A stretch of DNA of 36,576 nucleotides from Bacteroidia bacterium (GCA_007695305.1 REEA01000121.1:1-36576); one strand, 5' to 3'; counted from the stretch's first letter, positions 1 to 9,070 are shown. Numbers and translations are program-made. Notes: generated by a model not told the origin, from the letters alone.

Positions 1-72
1 TACCATTTAATCAATTAGATACAACAATTTGTTTGCTTTTTGTGAATAATGCAGGTTAGCGCAGATTTCAAT

Positions 73-117
73 AAATAATCCGTATTGATCTGTCTCATCC
101 GTGTCATCTGTGTTCCA
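73..117. repeat. Partial dispersed intergenic repeat
   Basis: The segment contains CATCCGTGTCATCTGTGTTCC, closely resembling the right arm of the inverted repeat at 27889-27928 (CATCTGTGTCATCCGTGTTCC with the two 8-mers exchanged). Degenerate ATCCGTGT/ATCTGTGT units of this kind are commonly scattered between genes in Bacteroidota genomes. Only one arm is visible here. Confidence 0.5.
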
Positions 118-298
118 TTAAAATCTTTCAAAAAAACCAAAATCACCTAAGCATTGCCAATCGAAAACCGAGAATCAAAAAACCGAGAATCATCAACCCT
201 TTCATAGTTGATCAAAAAATCTCCTCTCCCAATAATCAGGATTTCCAGCATGGTCGTTTCCATCTGTTTACGGTTCACGCCGATAAAAAAAAATCATG

Positions 299-306
299 TA
301 CCTTTG
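299..306 (+). promoter_or_regulatory. Putative ppdK -7 promoter element (TACCTTTG)
   Basis: TACCTTTG matches the Bacteroidota primary sigma factor -7 consensus TAnnTTTG. Transcription would begin near 312 and leave a leader of roughly 100 nt before the ppdK ATG at 410. I do not see a clear TTTG at the -33 position. Confidence 0.5.
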
Positions 307-409
307 TACCTTATTTTTTGGCAGGTACCACAAACGGTTTTGCCGCGTTATTCTCAAAATGAAAACCAATTTATTCACTCACAGAGTAATTATATAAAAC
401 AAGAAAAAG

Positions 410-3172
410 ATGGATAAACAGAGTAAAAAAGTGTATTTCTTTGGAGGAAAGAAAGCAGATGGCGATGCCGGCATGCGTGATCTTCTGGGCGGCAAAGGTG
501 CCAACCTGGCAGAGATGGTTAACATTGGTGTACCGGTTCCCCCCGGATTTACGATTACCACCGAGGTTTGTACCATGTTTAATGAAAAGGGTTATGATTT
601 TGTGGTGAACGAAATCAAAAAAGAGGTTGAAGAAAACATGCGCCGTGTGGAACAAGAGATGGATGCAGGCTTTGGCGACAAGGATAATCCTCTTTTGATG
701 TCGGTTCGTTCGGGTGCACGTGCATCCATGCCCGGCATGATGGATACGGTATTGAACCTGGGACTCAATGAACAAACGCTTCAGGGGCTGACAAAGAAGA
801 CCGGCAACGAGCGTTTTGTATGGGACTCTTACCGTCGCTTTGTGCAAATGTACGGTAATGTAGTGATGGGTATGAAGCCCGAAAGCAAGGAAGAGGAGGG
901 TCCTTTCGACGTGATCATGGATGAAATGAAGGAACAAAAAGGTGTGGAAAACGATCAGGACCTCAGCACCGACGACTTAAAAGAGTTGGTAAAGCGTTTC
1001 AAAGCAGCCGTTAAGGACAAAACCGGCAAAGACTTTCCGGAAGACCCATGGGAACAGCTGTGGGGCTCTGTAATGGCCGTGTTCGAGTCCTGGAACAACC
1101 CCAGGGCAACCTATTACCGCACAAAATATAATATCCCTGCTGAGTGGGGTACCGCAGTAAATGTTCAGGCCATGGTTTATGGCAACATGGGAGACACTTC
1201 TGCAACCGGTGTTGCGTTTACCCGCGATGCTGCCACAGGCGAGAAAATCTTCAACGGCGAATACCTGGTAAACGCCCAGGGGGAAGATGTGGTGGCAGGT
1301 ATCCGTACACCCCGTCAGATCACCAAAGAAGGATCATTGCGCTGGGCCAAGCTTCAGGAGGTAAGTGAAGAAGAACGCTTAGCGTCATATCCGTCGCTGG
1401 AAGAACTTTTCCCGGATCTCTACAAGGAGCTCCATGAGCAGCAGGAGAAGCTTGAACTTCACTACCGCGATATGCAGGACCTGGAGTTTACCATCCAGGA
1501 AGGCAAGCTGTGGATGCTGCAAACCCGTAACGGAAAACGTACCGGCCCGGCAATGGTGAAAATCGCCATGGATATGCTGCGCGAAGGTGTTATCACCGAA
1601 GAGGAAGCTTTGTTACGTGTTGAACCCGACAAACTGGATGAGTTGCTGCACCCTGTATTCGACACCAAAGAGCTCGCCAAAGCCAACATGCTTGCCAAGG
1701 GCTTACCGGCCTCACCGGGAGCAGCCACCGGACAGATCGTCTTTTTCGCCGATGATGCTGCTGAATGGACAGCGAAAGGGAAAAAAGTGATCCTGGTGCG
1801 TGTTGAAACATCACCTGAGGACCTGAGCGGTATGGATGCTGCACAGGGTATCCTCACGGCCCGCGGAGGGATGACCTCACACGCTGCCGTTGTAGCCCGC
1901 GGTATGGGCAAATGCTGTGTGTCTGGTGCCGGAGCCATCAAAATCAGCTATAAGAACAGAACAATGACCATCGACGGAAAGGTGTTCAATGAAGGGGATT
2001 TCATCAGCCTGAACGGCACCACCGGCGAAGTGTTTGAAGATAAGATCAAGACCATGGATCCCGAAATGAGCGGAGATTTTGCCGAGCTCATGGAGCTTGC
2101 AGAGAAACATACCCGCATGTCGGTACGTACCAATGCCGACACGCCAAAGGATTCAAGAGTTGCCCGCGAGTTTGGTGCCAAAGGTATCGGACTGTGCCGC
2201 ACCGAACATATGTTCTTTGAGGGAGTGCGCATCAAGGCCATGCGCGAAATGATCCTGGCCAGCAATGAAGAAGGCCGTCGCAAAGCCCTTGACAAACTGC
2301 TGCCCATGCAGCGCGAAGACTTTGAAGGCATCTTCGAGGCCATGCAGGACCTCCCGGTGACAGTGCGTCTGCTGGATCCTCCCCTGCACGAATTCCTTCC
2401 CCATGAAGAAGCAAATCAAAAAGAAATGGCTAAGGAATTGGGTGTTACTCCTGAGGAGGTAAGAGCCAGTGTGGATGCACTGCATGAGTTCAACCCCATG
2501 CTGGGCCACAGGGGCTGCCGCCTCGGAAATACCTATCCCGAAATTTCCGAAATGCAGACCCGCGCCATCATCGAAGCGGCAATGAACCTCAAGAAAAAAG
2601 GGATCAAAGCGATCCCGGAGATCATGATCCCCCTCACCGGTACTGCACCGGAATACCGACTGCAGGAAGACATCGTCAGAAGCACCGCTGAAAAGGTGTT
2701 TGAAGAATACGGCGACCGGATTGAATACCTGGTGGGCACCATGATCGAAATTCCCCGTGCCACGCTGGTGGCCGACAAAATTGCCGAAACGGCAGAGTTT
2801 TTCTCTTTTGGTACCAATGACCTCACGCAGATGACTTTCGGATATTCCCGCGACGACGCCGGAAACTTCCTGAAAGTATACATAGAAAAGGGACTGCTCA
2901 AGCATGATCCTTTCCAGGTATTAGACCAGGAAGGCGTTGGGCAATTGGTACAAATGGGTGTTGAACGCGGACGCAAAGGTCGCCCTGGCCTGAAAATCGG
3001 TATCTGCGGAGAGCACGGCGGTGAACCCAGCTCCGTTGAGTTTTGCCACAGGGTTGGTATGGACTACGTGAGTTGCTCGCCGTTCCGTGTGCCAATAGCC
3101 CGCCTGGCTGCAGCACAAGCTGTGGTTAAAGAAAAAATGGGCAAAGCTGCAAGCGGTTATAGCACCAACTAA
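410..3172 (+). CDS. ppdK: Pyruvate, phosphate dikinase
   Basis: This enzyme interconverts pyruvate, ATP and phosphate with PEP, AMP and pyrophosphate in the cytoplasm, serving PPi-dependent glycolysis or gluconeogenesis. The 920-residue product has the full family architecture. An N-terminal ATP-grasp nucleotide-binding half starts with a GGKGANLAEM motif. A central phosphohistidine swivelling domain carries GGMTSHAAVVARG with the catalytic His at about residue 491. A C-terminal PEP/pyruvate TIM barrel ends with GICGEHGGEP, where the conserved Cys is about residue 866. Length is close to the usual 870-910. The ATG at 410 is followed directly by the expected YFFGGKKADG start. The gene is monocistronic, with its own promoter upstream and a strong terminator downstream; the next gene converges on it. 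Identification is secure. Confidence 0.97.
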   Translation: MDKQSKKVYFFGGKKADGDAGMRDLLGGKGANLAEMVNIGVPVPPGFTITTEVCTMFNEKGYDFVVNEIKKEVEENMRRVEQEMDAGFGDKDNPLLMSVRSGARASMPGMMDTVLNLGLNEQTLQGLTKKTGNERFVWDSYRRFVQMYGNVVMGMKPESKEEEGPFDVIMDEMKEQKGVENDQDLSTDDLKELVKRFKAAVKDKTGKDFPEDPWEQLWGSVMAVFESWNNPRATYYRTKYNIPAEWGTAVNVQAMVYGNMGDTSATGVAFTRDAATGEKIFNGEYLVNAQGEDVVAGIRTPRQITKEGSLRWAKLQEVSEEERLASYPSLEELFPDLYKELHEQQEKLELHYRDMQDLEFTIQEGKLWMLQTRNGKRTGPAMVKIAMDMLREGVITEEEALLRVEPDKLDELLHPVFDTKELAKANMLAKGLPASPGAATGQIVFFADDAAEWTAKGKKVILVRVETSPEDLSGMDAAQGILTARGGMTSHAAVVARGMGKCCVSGAGAIKISYKNRTMTIDGKVFNEGDFISLNGTTGEVFEDKIKTMDPEMSGDFAELMELAEKHTRMSVRTNADTPKDSRVAREFGAKGIGLCRTEHMFFEGVRIKAMREMILASNEEGRRKALDKLLPMQREDFEGIFEAMQDLPVTVRLLDPPLHEFLPHEEANQKEMAKELGVTPEEVRASVDALHEFNPMLGHRGCRLGNTYPEISEMQTRAIIEAAMNLKKKGIKAIPEIMIPLTGTAPEYRLQEDIVRSTAEKVFEEYGDRIEYLVGTMIEIPRATLVADKIAETAEFFSFGTNDLTQMTFGYSRDDAGNFLKVYIEKGLLKHDPFQVLDQEGVGQLVQMGVERGRKGRPGLKIGICGEHGGEPSSVEFCHRVGMDYVSCSPFRVPIARLAAAQAVVKEKMGKAASGYSTN

Positions 3173-3199
3173 GGATAAGTTATTCACAACCAATGACCG

Positions 3200-3234
3200 A
3201 AAGCTGCCGGAGGATGAACCGGCAGCTTTTTTTT
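3200..3234 (+). terminator. Rho-independent terminator of ppdK
   Basis: A perfect stem AAGCTGCCGG (3201-3210) / CCGGCAGCTT (3219-3228) with an 8-nt loop is followed by a run of T residues. It lies 28 nt after the ppdK stop and just before the end of the convergent ammonia-lyase gene. Confidence 0.9.
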
Positions 3235-3250
3235 ATGAAATGGTCCTGAT

Positions 3251-4750
3251 TCAGCAAAAATGCTCCGGGGGGTTGGTATGTATAAAGTCTCCGGCCTTTT
3301 TTATTTCCGGATACATTACCTTATCATCTTTTATAAAAGGAATCTGCCGGCGAACCGCCGTCAGCAATTTGCACATGACAGGGGATATTTTGTCGGTATC
3401 CCTGAAGCCTATGGCCTGGGAGGCCGTAAGAAGCTCAATCCCCAAAACCTTTTCCAGGTTTGACACAATGGAAAGGGTTTTGACGGCAGCATTTGCACCC
3501 ATACTGACATGGTCTTCCTGCCCCTGCGACGATTCTATGGTATCAACAGAGGCAGGCGTGCACAATTGTTTGTTCTGGCTCACAATGGAGGCTGCCGTAT
3601 ATTGGGGTATCATAAATCCGGAGTTTAAACCGGGGTTGGCTACAAGAAAAGAGGGGAGTTTGCGGGTTCCGGATATCAAACGGTAAATGCGGCGCTCGGA
3701 AATACTTGCCAGCTCTGCAAGAGCAATGCCAAGGTAGTCCAAATTGATGGCAAGAGGCTGTCCGTGGAAGTTCCCTGCCGAAATGATCAGGTCGTCATCA
3801 GGAAAAATCGTGGGGTTGTCGGTCACTGCATTCATCTCATGGAAAAACACATTTGCCACATGGCCGATGGCGTCCTTGCTGGCACCGTGCACTTGCGGAA
3901 TACAACGGAAGCTGTAAGGGTCCTGGACATAATTTTTCGGTTCCTGCATCAGGGCACTGCCATCCAGAAATTTCCGGATGTTCTCGGAAGTCTCCATCTG
4001 CCCTTTGTGGTGACGCACCCGATGCACCTGCTCAAGGAAGGGCTCCATGCACCCCATATAAGCCTCCAGCGACAAAGCCCCGATGAGGTCGGCCCAAAGA
4101 GAAAGATCAAAAGAACGCAGCAAAGCATACACACCATAAGCACCCATGAACTGTGTGCCATTCAGCAGGGCAAGGCCCTCCTTGGCTTCCAGCTCCAGTG
4201 CCTCCCAACCCCTGGCCTGCAGCACCCCGGCAGAAGGCTGCCTTTCTCCGCGGTGGTAAACATCACCCAGCCCCAGCAAAGGCAGACTTAAATGGGCAAG
4301 GGGCGCCAGATCTCCGGAGGCACCCAGCGAACCCTGGGTGTAAATCACAGGATAGATCTCGTTGTTGAAAAAGTCAATCAACCTTTGGATGGTCTCGATA
4401 CGAATACCCGAATGCCCGTATGCCAGTGATTGAATCTTCAGGAACAACATCAGCCGGACAATTTCCGCAGGAACTTCATCACCGGTGCCACATGCGTGGG
4501 ACATCACCAGGTTGCGCTGCAAAACGCCCAGATCCTCCATGGATATGCTATGGTTGCACAAAGACCCGAACCCTGTGGTAACACCGTAAATGGGCGACCG
4601 GTTTTCGGCTATGCGTTTGTCCAAATAGGCACGACAGGCAACCACCCGCTCCCGGGACTCCCCTGAAAGCTCAAGCCGAACCTCATTATGAAACACTTTG
4701 CGCATGAGGCCATAGTCAATATCCCCGGGAGAAATATGATGGGTTTCCAT
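3251..4750 (-). CDS. hutH: Histidine ammonia-lyase (aromatic amino acid lyase family)
   Basis: The predicted reaction is non-oxidative deamination of L-histidine to urocanate and ammonia. The 499-residue protein carries the Ala-Ser-Gly triad at residues 144-146 (SLGASGDLAPLAHLSL), which cyclises to the MIO electrophile. It also has YGVTTGFGSL near residue 55 with the catalytic Tyr, and the FHEMNAVTDNPTIF and GNFHGQPLA motifs. The substrate-selectivity loop reads LQRNLVMSHACG; the Ser-His there resembles histidine lyases more than tyrosine or phenylalanine lyases. That assignment is inference, since family members differ by few residues. No hutU, hutI or hutG lies nearby. It ends close to the ppdK terminator on the opposite strand. 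The ATG at 4750 is 149 nt beyond the end of hisS, which is upstream on the same strand. Confidence 0.9.
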   Translation of the reverse strand: METHHISPGDIDYGLMRKVFHNEVRLELSGESRERVVACRAYLDKRIAENRSPIYGVTTGFGSLCNHSISMEDLGVLQRNLVMSHACGTGDEVPAEIVRLMLFLKIQSLAYGHSGIRIETIQRLIDFFNNEIYPVIYTQGSLGASGDLAPLAHLSLPLLGLGDVYHRGERQPSAGVLQARGWEALELEAKEGLALLNGTQFMGAYGVYALLRSFDLSLWADLIGALSLEAYMGCMEPFLEQVHRVRHHKGQMETSENIRKFLDGSALMQEPKNYVQDPYSFRCIPQVHGASKDAIGHVANVFFHEMNAVTDNPTIFPDDDLIISAGNFHGQPLAINLDYLGIALAELASISERRIYRLISGTRKLPSFLVANPGLNSGFMIPQYTAASIVSQNKQLCTPASVDTIESSQGQEDHVSMGANAAVKTLSIVSNLEKVLGIELLTASQAIGFRDTDKISPVMCKLLTAVRRQIPFIKDDKVMYPEIKKAGDFIHTNPPEHFC

Positions 4751-4899
4751 ATAATAAATGTATTAAGCTTTAAAAACCGAGATGCTTATTTGTTTTACAA
4801 AAACACCCTCCTGGTCTGTTAACACGGTATTCTCCACAAACGATCATTTCATCTCTCACCGAACAGAACTTATGTTAAACCGGGTGTATGGATCATACA

Positions 4900-6279
4900 T
4901 TAACTGTCAAAATATTTCATGAGCACATCACTGATCTGCTCCAGCATCAGTTGCTGCTGATCGCCTGTGCGCATATCCTTGAGCGAGAATAGTTTCTTTT
5001 TCATCTCTTCCTCCCCTGCCATCAGTACAAAGGGTATGTTGTTCTTGTCAGCGTATTGCATTTGTTTTTTGATTTTTGCCGGTTCGGGATACATCTCGCA
5101 TTGCACACCGATGGAGCGGAGGTTTTCCAGTGCAGGCAGGCAATAGTTTCGCTCCCGGGTGCCAAAATTGATGGCTAATATCTGGCTGAAAGCGCCGGTG
5201 CTGTCAGGGAAACGTGACAAAGCCTGCAAGACGTCATAAATCCTGTCGGCCCCGAAGGAAACACCCACTCCGGATACGCCGGGCAAACCAAAAATGCCTG
5301 TGAGGTCATCATACCGGCCACCTCCGCAAAGGCTGCCAATGTTGACATCCACCGACTTCACCTCGATAATGGCTCCGGTATAATAATTCAGCCCCCTGGC
5401 CAGACAAAGATCCAGTTCCAACCGGCAGTGCAGCGGCGTTACATCCACAATATCAAACACTTCCTGTATTTCAGACAAGCCTTGCATCCCCACCTCAGAA
5501 GATGAAAGGAGATCCTGAAGCATCTGTATTTTTTCCTTGCTGGTTCCCGTCAGCTCCAAAACAGGTATCAACTGATCTACAGCCTCTTTGGTCAATCCCC
5601 GGTCAATCAATTCCCGGGTTACATTTTCCAGGCCGATCTTGTCTGTTTTGTCAATAGCAGTGGTGATCTCCGTGAACCTGTCGGGGAATCCGATATGCTC
5701 CGCAAGGCCTGCCAGTATTTTGCGATTATTTATTTTGATGATCACATCAATGTTGAGCTGCGAAAACACCTTGTCAATAATCTGCATAAATTCCGCCTCA
5801 TTGGCCAGGGAATCACTGCCGATCACATCTGCATCGCACTGGAAAAATTCGCGGTAGCGACCTTTTTGAGGTTTATCGGCGCGCCAGACCGCTTGCATCT
5901 GGTACCTCTTGAAAGGGAATGTGATCTTGTGCTGGTGCTGAACAACATACCTGGCAAAAGGAACCGTGAGATCATATCGCAAGGCCTTTTCACATATCCG
6001 GGAAGAGATCAGAGATGCATTCCTGCTTTGCCAGTCCTTGTCCTCTACCTTCGATGGGAAATCACCGGAATTCAATATTTTAAATATCAGTCGATCGCCC
6101 TCTTCACCGTATTTTCCCATGAGGGTTGACAGGTTTTCCATGGCAGGGGTTTCGATGGGTCGAAAACCGTGAAGCCTGTAAACCTCCCTGATCGTGTTAA
6201 AAATATGCTCTCTGCGTGATATCTCCAGCGGATCAAAGTCCCTGGTTCCTTTTGGTATGCCTGGTTTTTCTTTTGCCAT
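4900..6279 (-). CDS. hisS: Histidyl-tRNA synthetase
   Basis: Class II aminoacyl-tRNA synthetase that charges tRNA-His with histidine. The 459-residue protein begins KPGIPKGTRDFDP and has motif 1 around the YGEEGDRLIF region. It also has YDLTVPFARYV, motif 2 in RYREFFQCDADVIG, the histidine-specific LARGLNYYTGAIIEV and GGGRYDDL motifs, and a C-terminal anticodon-binding domain (about residues 365-459). Length is in the normal range. The ATG at 6279 is supported by the immediate conserved N-terminus. A TAATTTTG element at 6333-6340 on the minus strand may be its promoter. Its position just upstream of a histidine lyase is probably coincidental. Confidence 0.96.
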   Translation of the reverse strand: MAKEKPGIPKGTRDFDPLEISRREHIFNTIREVYRLHGFRPIETPAMENLSTLMGKYGEEGDRLIFKILNSGDFPSKVEDKDWQSRNASLISSRICEKALRYDLTVPFARYVVQHQHKITFPFKRYQMQAVWRADKPQKGRYREFFQCDADVIGSDSLANEAEFMQIIDKVFSQLNIDVIIKINNRKILAGLAEHIGFPDRFTEITTAIDKTDKIGLENVTRELIDRGLTKEAVDQLIPVLELTGTSKEKIQMLQDLLSSSEVGMQGLSEIQEVFDIVDVTPLHCRLELDLCLARGLNYYTGAIIEVKSVDVNIGSLCGGGRYDDLTGIFGLPGVSGVGVSFGADRIYDVLQALSRFPDSTGAFSQILAINFGTRERNYCLPALENLRSIGVQCEMYPEPAKIKKQMQYADKNNIPFVLMAGEEEMKKKLFSLKDMRTGDQQQLMLEQISDVLMKYFDS

Positions 6280-6332
6280 ATCCTTCTGTGAATATATTTT
6301 TCGTTGAAAATGTTGTTTTTCTGTAATGTAAA

Positions 6333-6340
6333 CAAAATTA
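6333..6340 (-). promoter_or_regulatory. Putative hisS -7 element (TAATTTTG)
   Basis: On the minus strand this reads TAATTTTG, a match to TAnnTTTG. It would start transcription about 45 nt upstream of the hisS ATG. No -33 element at proper spacing is obvious. Confidence 0.35.
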
Positions 6341-6437
6341 TGCTATTTCGCAAGCCCCGGATGCACAGATGTTGGCCTTTATGGCAGAAATAGCGGATTG
6401 CGACCGTTTTATTCCACTGAACTGAGAGTGATCCAAG

Positions 6438-6575
6438 CTACGCACACATTTTCCTGATCTCCCTGTTCTGGCAGCTGTCGTCCTGCATCCACATGGACGG
6501 AAGCCGGGGATTCCCTGCATATCCTTTGATAAACAAATAGTCTGCCGGCAGGTCCACAAAAATAAGTTTTTTCAA
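6438..6575 (-). CDS. Possible small ORF, TTG start, function unknown
   Basis: An open frame of 45 codons starting at TTG and ending in TAG reads KKLIFVDLPADYLFIKGYAG at its beginning. The residue composition looks protein-like (hydrophobic beta-strand-like start, then polar). An in-frame TAA lies four codons upstream of the TTG. There is no ATG start, no recognisable family and no clear promoter. It may be a real small protein, the remnant of a decayed gene, or chance. Confidence 0.2.
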   Translation of the reverse strand: MKKLIFVDLPADYLFIKGYAGNPRLPSMWMQDDSCQNREIRKMCA

Positions 6576-6740
6576 AAAGATACCGTAACCTTACCGCGAA
6601 AAAACCCGGGTTGTGTTGGCAGAAATATTTTAATGCTATTCAAAAGGTTATTTGCAGAACTGTATTAACTATTTATCTCGCTTATATTATTATTCAAAAA
6701 AAATAATTTACCTTTATCAAAAATATTATTAAATCTTATA

Positions 6741-6748
6741 TATTTTTG
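6741..6748 (+). promoter_or_regulatory. Putative promoter of the NYN-cold-shock gene (TATTTTTG)
   Basis: TATTTTTG followed by CAC fits the Bacteroidota -7 consensus TAnnTTTG. Transcription from about 6755 would give an unusually long, AT-rich leader of about 160 nt before the ATG at 6916. Confidence 0.45.
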
Positions 6749-6915
6749 CACATGCATATAGCCTTTTTTGGCTATTTTCGGAAAAACAATTCGTTAACAA
6801 AGTTATTCTGTTTTATACTTTTTTTAAGATGAACAACGTTTATGTTCGAAATTGATCATATAACAGACCTTTAGAATCAATATTCTTTTATTTTTCACAT
6901 ATAGATAATATTATA

Positions 6916-7818
6916 ATGCAACCATTAAGAAATTCAAAGCTTGCACGTATTGGGGTATTTTATGACGGCAACTATTTTCTTCACGTAAGCAATTACTACA
7001 ACTATGTGCATCCCCGAAAAAAGCGCTTGAGCATTGCCGGTTTACATGAGTTCATCCGTCAGCAGGTGGCTGCTGAAGAGGGTGTTGATTCGCAGCTTTG
7101 CCGGATAACGGAAGCACATTATTTCAGGGGGCGTGTAGGGGCCCAGGAGGCCGCGCAAAGGGGCAGCCAGCTGTATTATGAGCGGGTTTTTGACGACATT
7201 TTGATGTCGGAAGGTCTTGTTACACACTATTTTCCCATAAAAAGCTTCCACGGAAAAAAGGAAGAAAAAAATCTTGACGTCCATCTGGCCCTTGAAGCCT
7301 ATGATATGGCTGTTTGCGGCAAGATAGACTACCTGGTGCTGATTGCTTCAGACGGAGATTTTGTGCCACTGATACGGAAAATCAATGCATTGGGAATCAG
7401 AGTAATGTTGGTTTGCTGGGATTTCGAGTTCACCAACGACGAGGGACAGAAAATGATCACAAAAACGTCGCAGGGTTTGATCAGGGAGGTAACATATCCG
7501 CTTCAAATGCATGAAATGATTGATAGCCGGCGGGGCTCCAACGATCCGCTGTTAATGAACCTCTTTGTTCAGGATGACACATCAACCTCCGAAAAGGAAG
7601 ACGAGCCGGTGAACGAAGAATTCCAGGAGGGAGAGATCCTCAGCCTGAAAAATGGCTACGGCTTTATCAAATATCCCAATAACAACCTGTTTTTCCACTA
7701 TACCGATGTGGAAAATGTGGATTTTAATGACCTGATGACCGGCGACAACGTTATATTTACCATTGAACGGAAATACAACGGACAAGATGTGGCCAAAAAT
7801 GTCAGGAAAGTCAACTGA
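6916..7818 (+). CDS. NYN (PIN-like) nuclease domain protein with C-terminal cold-shock domain
   Basis: The N-terminal part (about residues 10-190) is a NYN/LabA-type domain, a PIN-like RNase fold. It shows the metal-binding acidic residues in IGVFYDGNYF and in KNLDVHLALEAYDMAV, and the DYLVLIASDGDFVPLI motif. After an acidic linker (about 205-235) a cold-shock domain begins near residue 237. It has an RNP1-like NGYGFIKY and an RNP2-like LFFHYTDVEN, the usual single-stranded nucleic-acid-binding elements. The protein may therefore bind and cut or otherwise process RNA in the cytoplasm. NYN domains are known in RNA maturation or turnover, but the function of this fusion is my inference. The gene stands alone, convergent with rtcB (82 nt between stops), and has a long AT-rich leader. 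Confidence 0.85.
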   Translation: MQPLRNSKLARIGVFYDGNYFLHVSNYYNYVHPRKKRLSIAGLHEFIRQQVAAEEGVDSQLCRITEAHYFRGRVGAQEAAQRGSQLYYERVFDDILMSEGLVTHYFPIKSFHGKKEEKNLDVHLALEAYDMAVCGKIDYLVLIASDGDFVPLIRKINALGIRVMLVCWDFEFTNDEGQKMITKTSQGLIREVTYPLQMHEMIDSRRGSNDPLLMNLFVQDDTSTSEKEDEPVNEEFQEGEILSLKNGYGFIKYPNNNLFFHYTDVENVDFNDLMTGDNVIFTIERKYNGQDVAKNVRKVN

Positions 7819-7900
7819 CGCCCGCACAATGGCGCCTTAACCATATGCGCGGCAAAATTCTTTCTTCGCACCGATCCTGCCGGCTGGTTTGTTACATGCA

Positions 7901-9070
7901 TCAGCCTTTGATTACGGCCAAAGGAGAGAGTTCAACGGTGACTTCAACCAGGTCCTTCTGAAGCTCCATCACCATGGCAATATCCTTGTATGCACTGGTG
8001 GCTTCTTCCAGGTCATTCTGTGTACGTATGGCATGGAGGATACCCATTTTGTTCAGTTTGTCCATCTCGTCCTTAAGGTTTAGCGACCTGATGGCCTCTT
8101 TTCGGCCCATGGTGCGGCCGGCGCCGTGTGAACAACTTTCGAAACTGTCTTGATTGCCTTTCCCTCTTACAATGTAGCTGTTGGCACCCTGGCTGCCGGG
8201 AATAATGCCAATGGTGTTTTTGTCGGCTTTTGTGGCTCCCTTCCTGTGAACCACCAAATCCTTGCCAAAATGCTTTTCAAAAGCCGCGTAATTATGGGCA
8301 ATGTTGATCATCGGGGCCGTTCGAAAGTCCTTGCCAAAAAAGGACCGGAAAACATCAATGGTGTTATCCATCATTAATTTGCGGTTGGCAAAGGCAAAAT
8401 CAACACAATAGTTCATTTCCCGGATATACTGCTGTCCTTCCTTGCTGTCCAGTGGCAGATAAGCCAATTGATGTGACCGGGGCACCGGACTTTCCCATTT
8501 TTCATTGAGTTTGATGGCGAGCCTGTTGTAATAATCTGCAACCTGTTTTCCGATATTACGGCTGCCGGAGTGTATCATGATCCATATCCGGCCATCGGAA
8601 CCTCTTTGTATCTCAATGAAATGATTTCCTCCACCCAGGGTGCCTACCTGGCGGGTGGCACTCTTATATTCACGATGCACAACCGGCATGGGTTTGTCAT
8701 CATCCATGGCTGGCATGCGTGCAGGATCCTGACTGTGCTTATGGTGTTTGTGTCCGAGCGGCACTCGTGAACGGATGACAGACAGAATATTTCGCAACTG
8801 ATCCTTTGGTATTTCGGTGAGGGATGTTTGCACGGCACACATTCCACAGCCAATATCCACGCCTACCGCGTTGGGCACAATCACCTCCCGGGTAGCCATT
8901 ACACCTCCAATGGGCATACCAAAGCCCTGGTGACAATCCGGCATCAGGGCAATATGCTGCACGGCAAAAGGGAAATTGGCAAGGTTTCTCGCCTGCTCCA
9001 TAGCCCCGGCCTCCACTTCATCTATCCACATTTTGATGGGCAACTTTTCTGTTCTCTCTTCTCTTATCAT
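7901..9070 (-). CDS. rtcB: RtcB family RNA ligase (RNA-splicing ligase)
   Basis: RtcB joins RNA 2',3'-cyclic phosphate or 3'-phosphate ends to 5'-hydroxyl ends using GTP and Mn2+, in RNA repair or tRNA healing. The 389-residue protein shows the metal-binding motifs MPDCHQGFGMPIGG, GVDIGCGMCAV and GGGNHFIEIQ, then HSGSRNIGKQVADYY. Near the C-terminus it has CSHGAGRTMGR, whose His accepts GMP. Length is close to the 400-residue bacterial forms. The ATG at 9070 is followed by conserved sequence within 20 residues. No archease or RtcA gene is adjacent. The convergent neighbour is a putative RNA-binding nuclease, which may or may not be functionally linked. Confidence 0.94.
   Translation of the reverse strand: MIREERTEKLPIKMWIDEVEAGAMEQARNLANFPFAVQHIALMPDCHQGFGMPIGGVMATREVIVPNAVGVDIGCGMCAVQTSLTEIPKDQLRNILSVIRSRVPLGHKHHKHSQDPARMPAMDDDKPMPVVHREYKSATRQVGTLGGGNHFIEIQRGSDGRIWIMIHSGSRNIGKQVADYYNRLAIKLNEKWESPVPRSHQLAYLPLDSKEGQQYIREMNYCVDFAFANRKLMMDNTIDVFRSFFGKDFRTAPMINIAHNYAAFEKHFGKDLVVHRKGATKADKNTIGIIPGSQGANSYIVRGKGNQDSFESCSHGAGRTMGRKEAIRSLNLKDEMDKLNKMGILHAIRTQNDLEEATSAYKDIAMVMELQKDLVEVTVELSPLAVIKG

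Larger units (their letters stand above)
1..409. other. Intergenic region upstream of ppdK
   Basis: No convincing gene is seen here. The region holds a dispersed repeat-like segment at about 73-117 (ATCCGTGTCATCTGTGTTCC-type units, related to the copy near 27889-27928), a tandem duplication of AAAACCGAGAATCA at 164-177 and 179-192, and the ppdK promoter near 299-306. A short open frame at 208-417 has no protein-like character and overlaps the promoter, so I do not call it. Confidence 0.6.
6280..6915. other. Divergent intergenic region between hisS and the NYN-CSD gene
   Basis: A 636-nt divergent region. The half next to hisS has normal base composition and contains a weak small open frame (6438-6575, minus). 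The half from about 6620 is very AT-rich and carries the promoter and a long leader for the downstream NYN-cold-shock gene. A small hairpin ATAGCC-TTTTTT-GGCTAT lies at 6757-6774. A 26-codon open frame (6753-6833, plus) in the leader is probably fortuitous. Confidence 0.55.

Noticed and set aside
208-417. 69-codon plus-strand frame before ppdK
   Set aside because: Overlaps the ppdK promoter and start; composition not protein-like.
371-937. 188-codon minus-strand frame over ppdK
   Set aside because: Antisense shadow of a strongly conserved ppdK; no recognisable domain and no promoter.
2153-2905. 250-codon minus-strand frame inside ppdK
   Set aside because: Long antisense frame caused by codon bias of ppdK; composition is Phe/His-rich and not protein-like.
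4751-4899. tRNA or small RNA gene between hutH and hisS
   Set aside because: No cloverleaf or conserved tRNA boxes could be read in the gap.
6338-6559. 73-codon minus-strand frame upstream of hisS
   Set aside because: Cys/Arg-rich composition typical of a non-coding frame; the TTG-started frame at 6438-6575 in another phase looks more protein-like.
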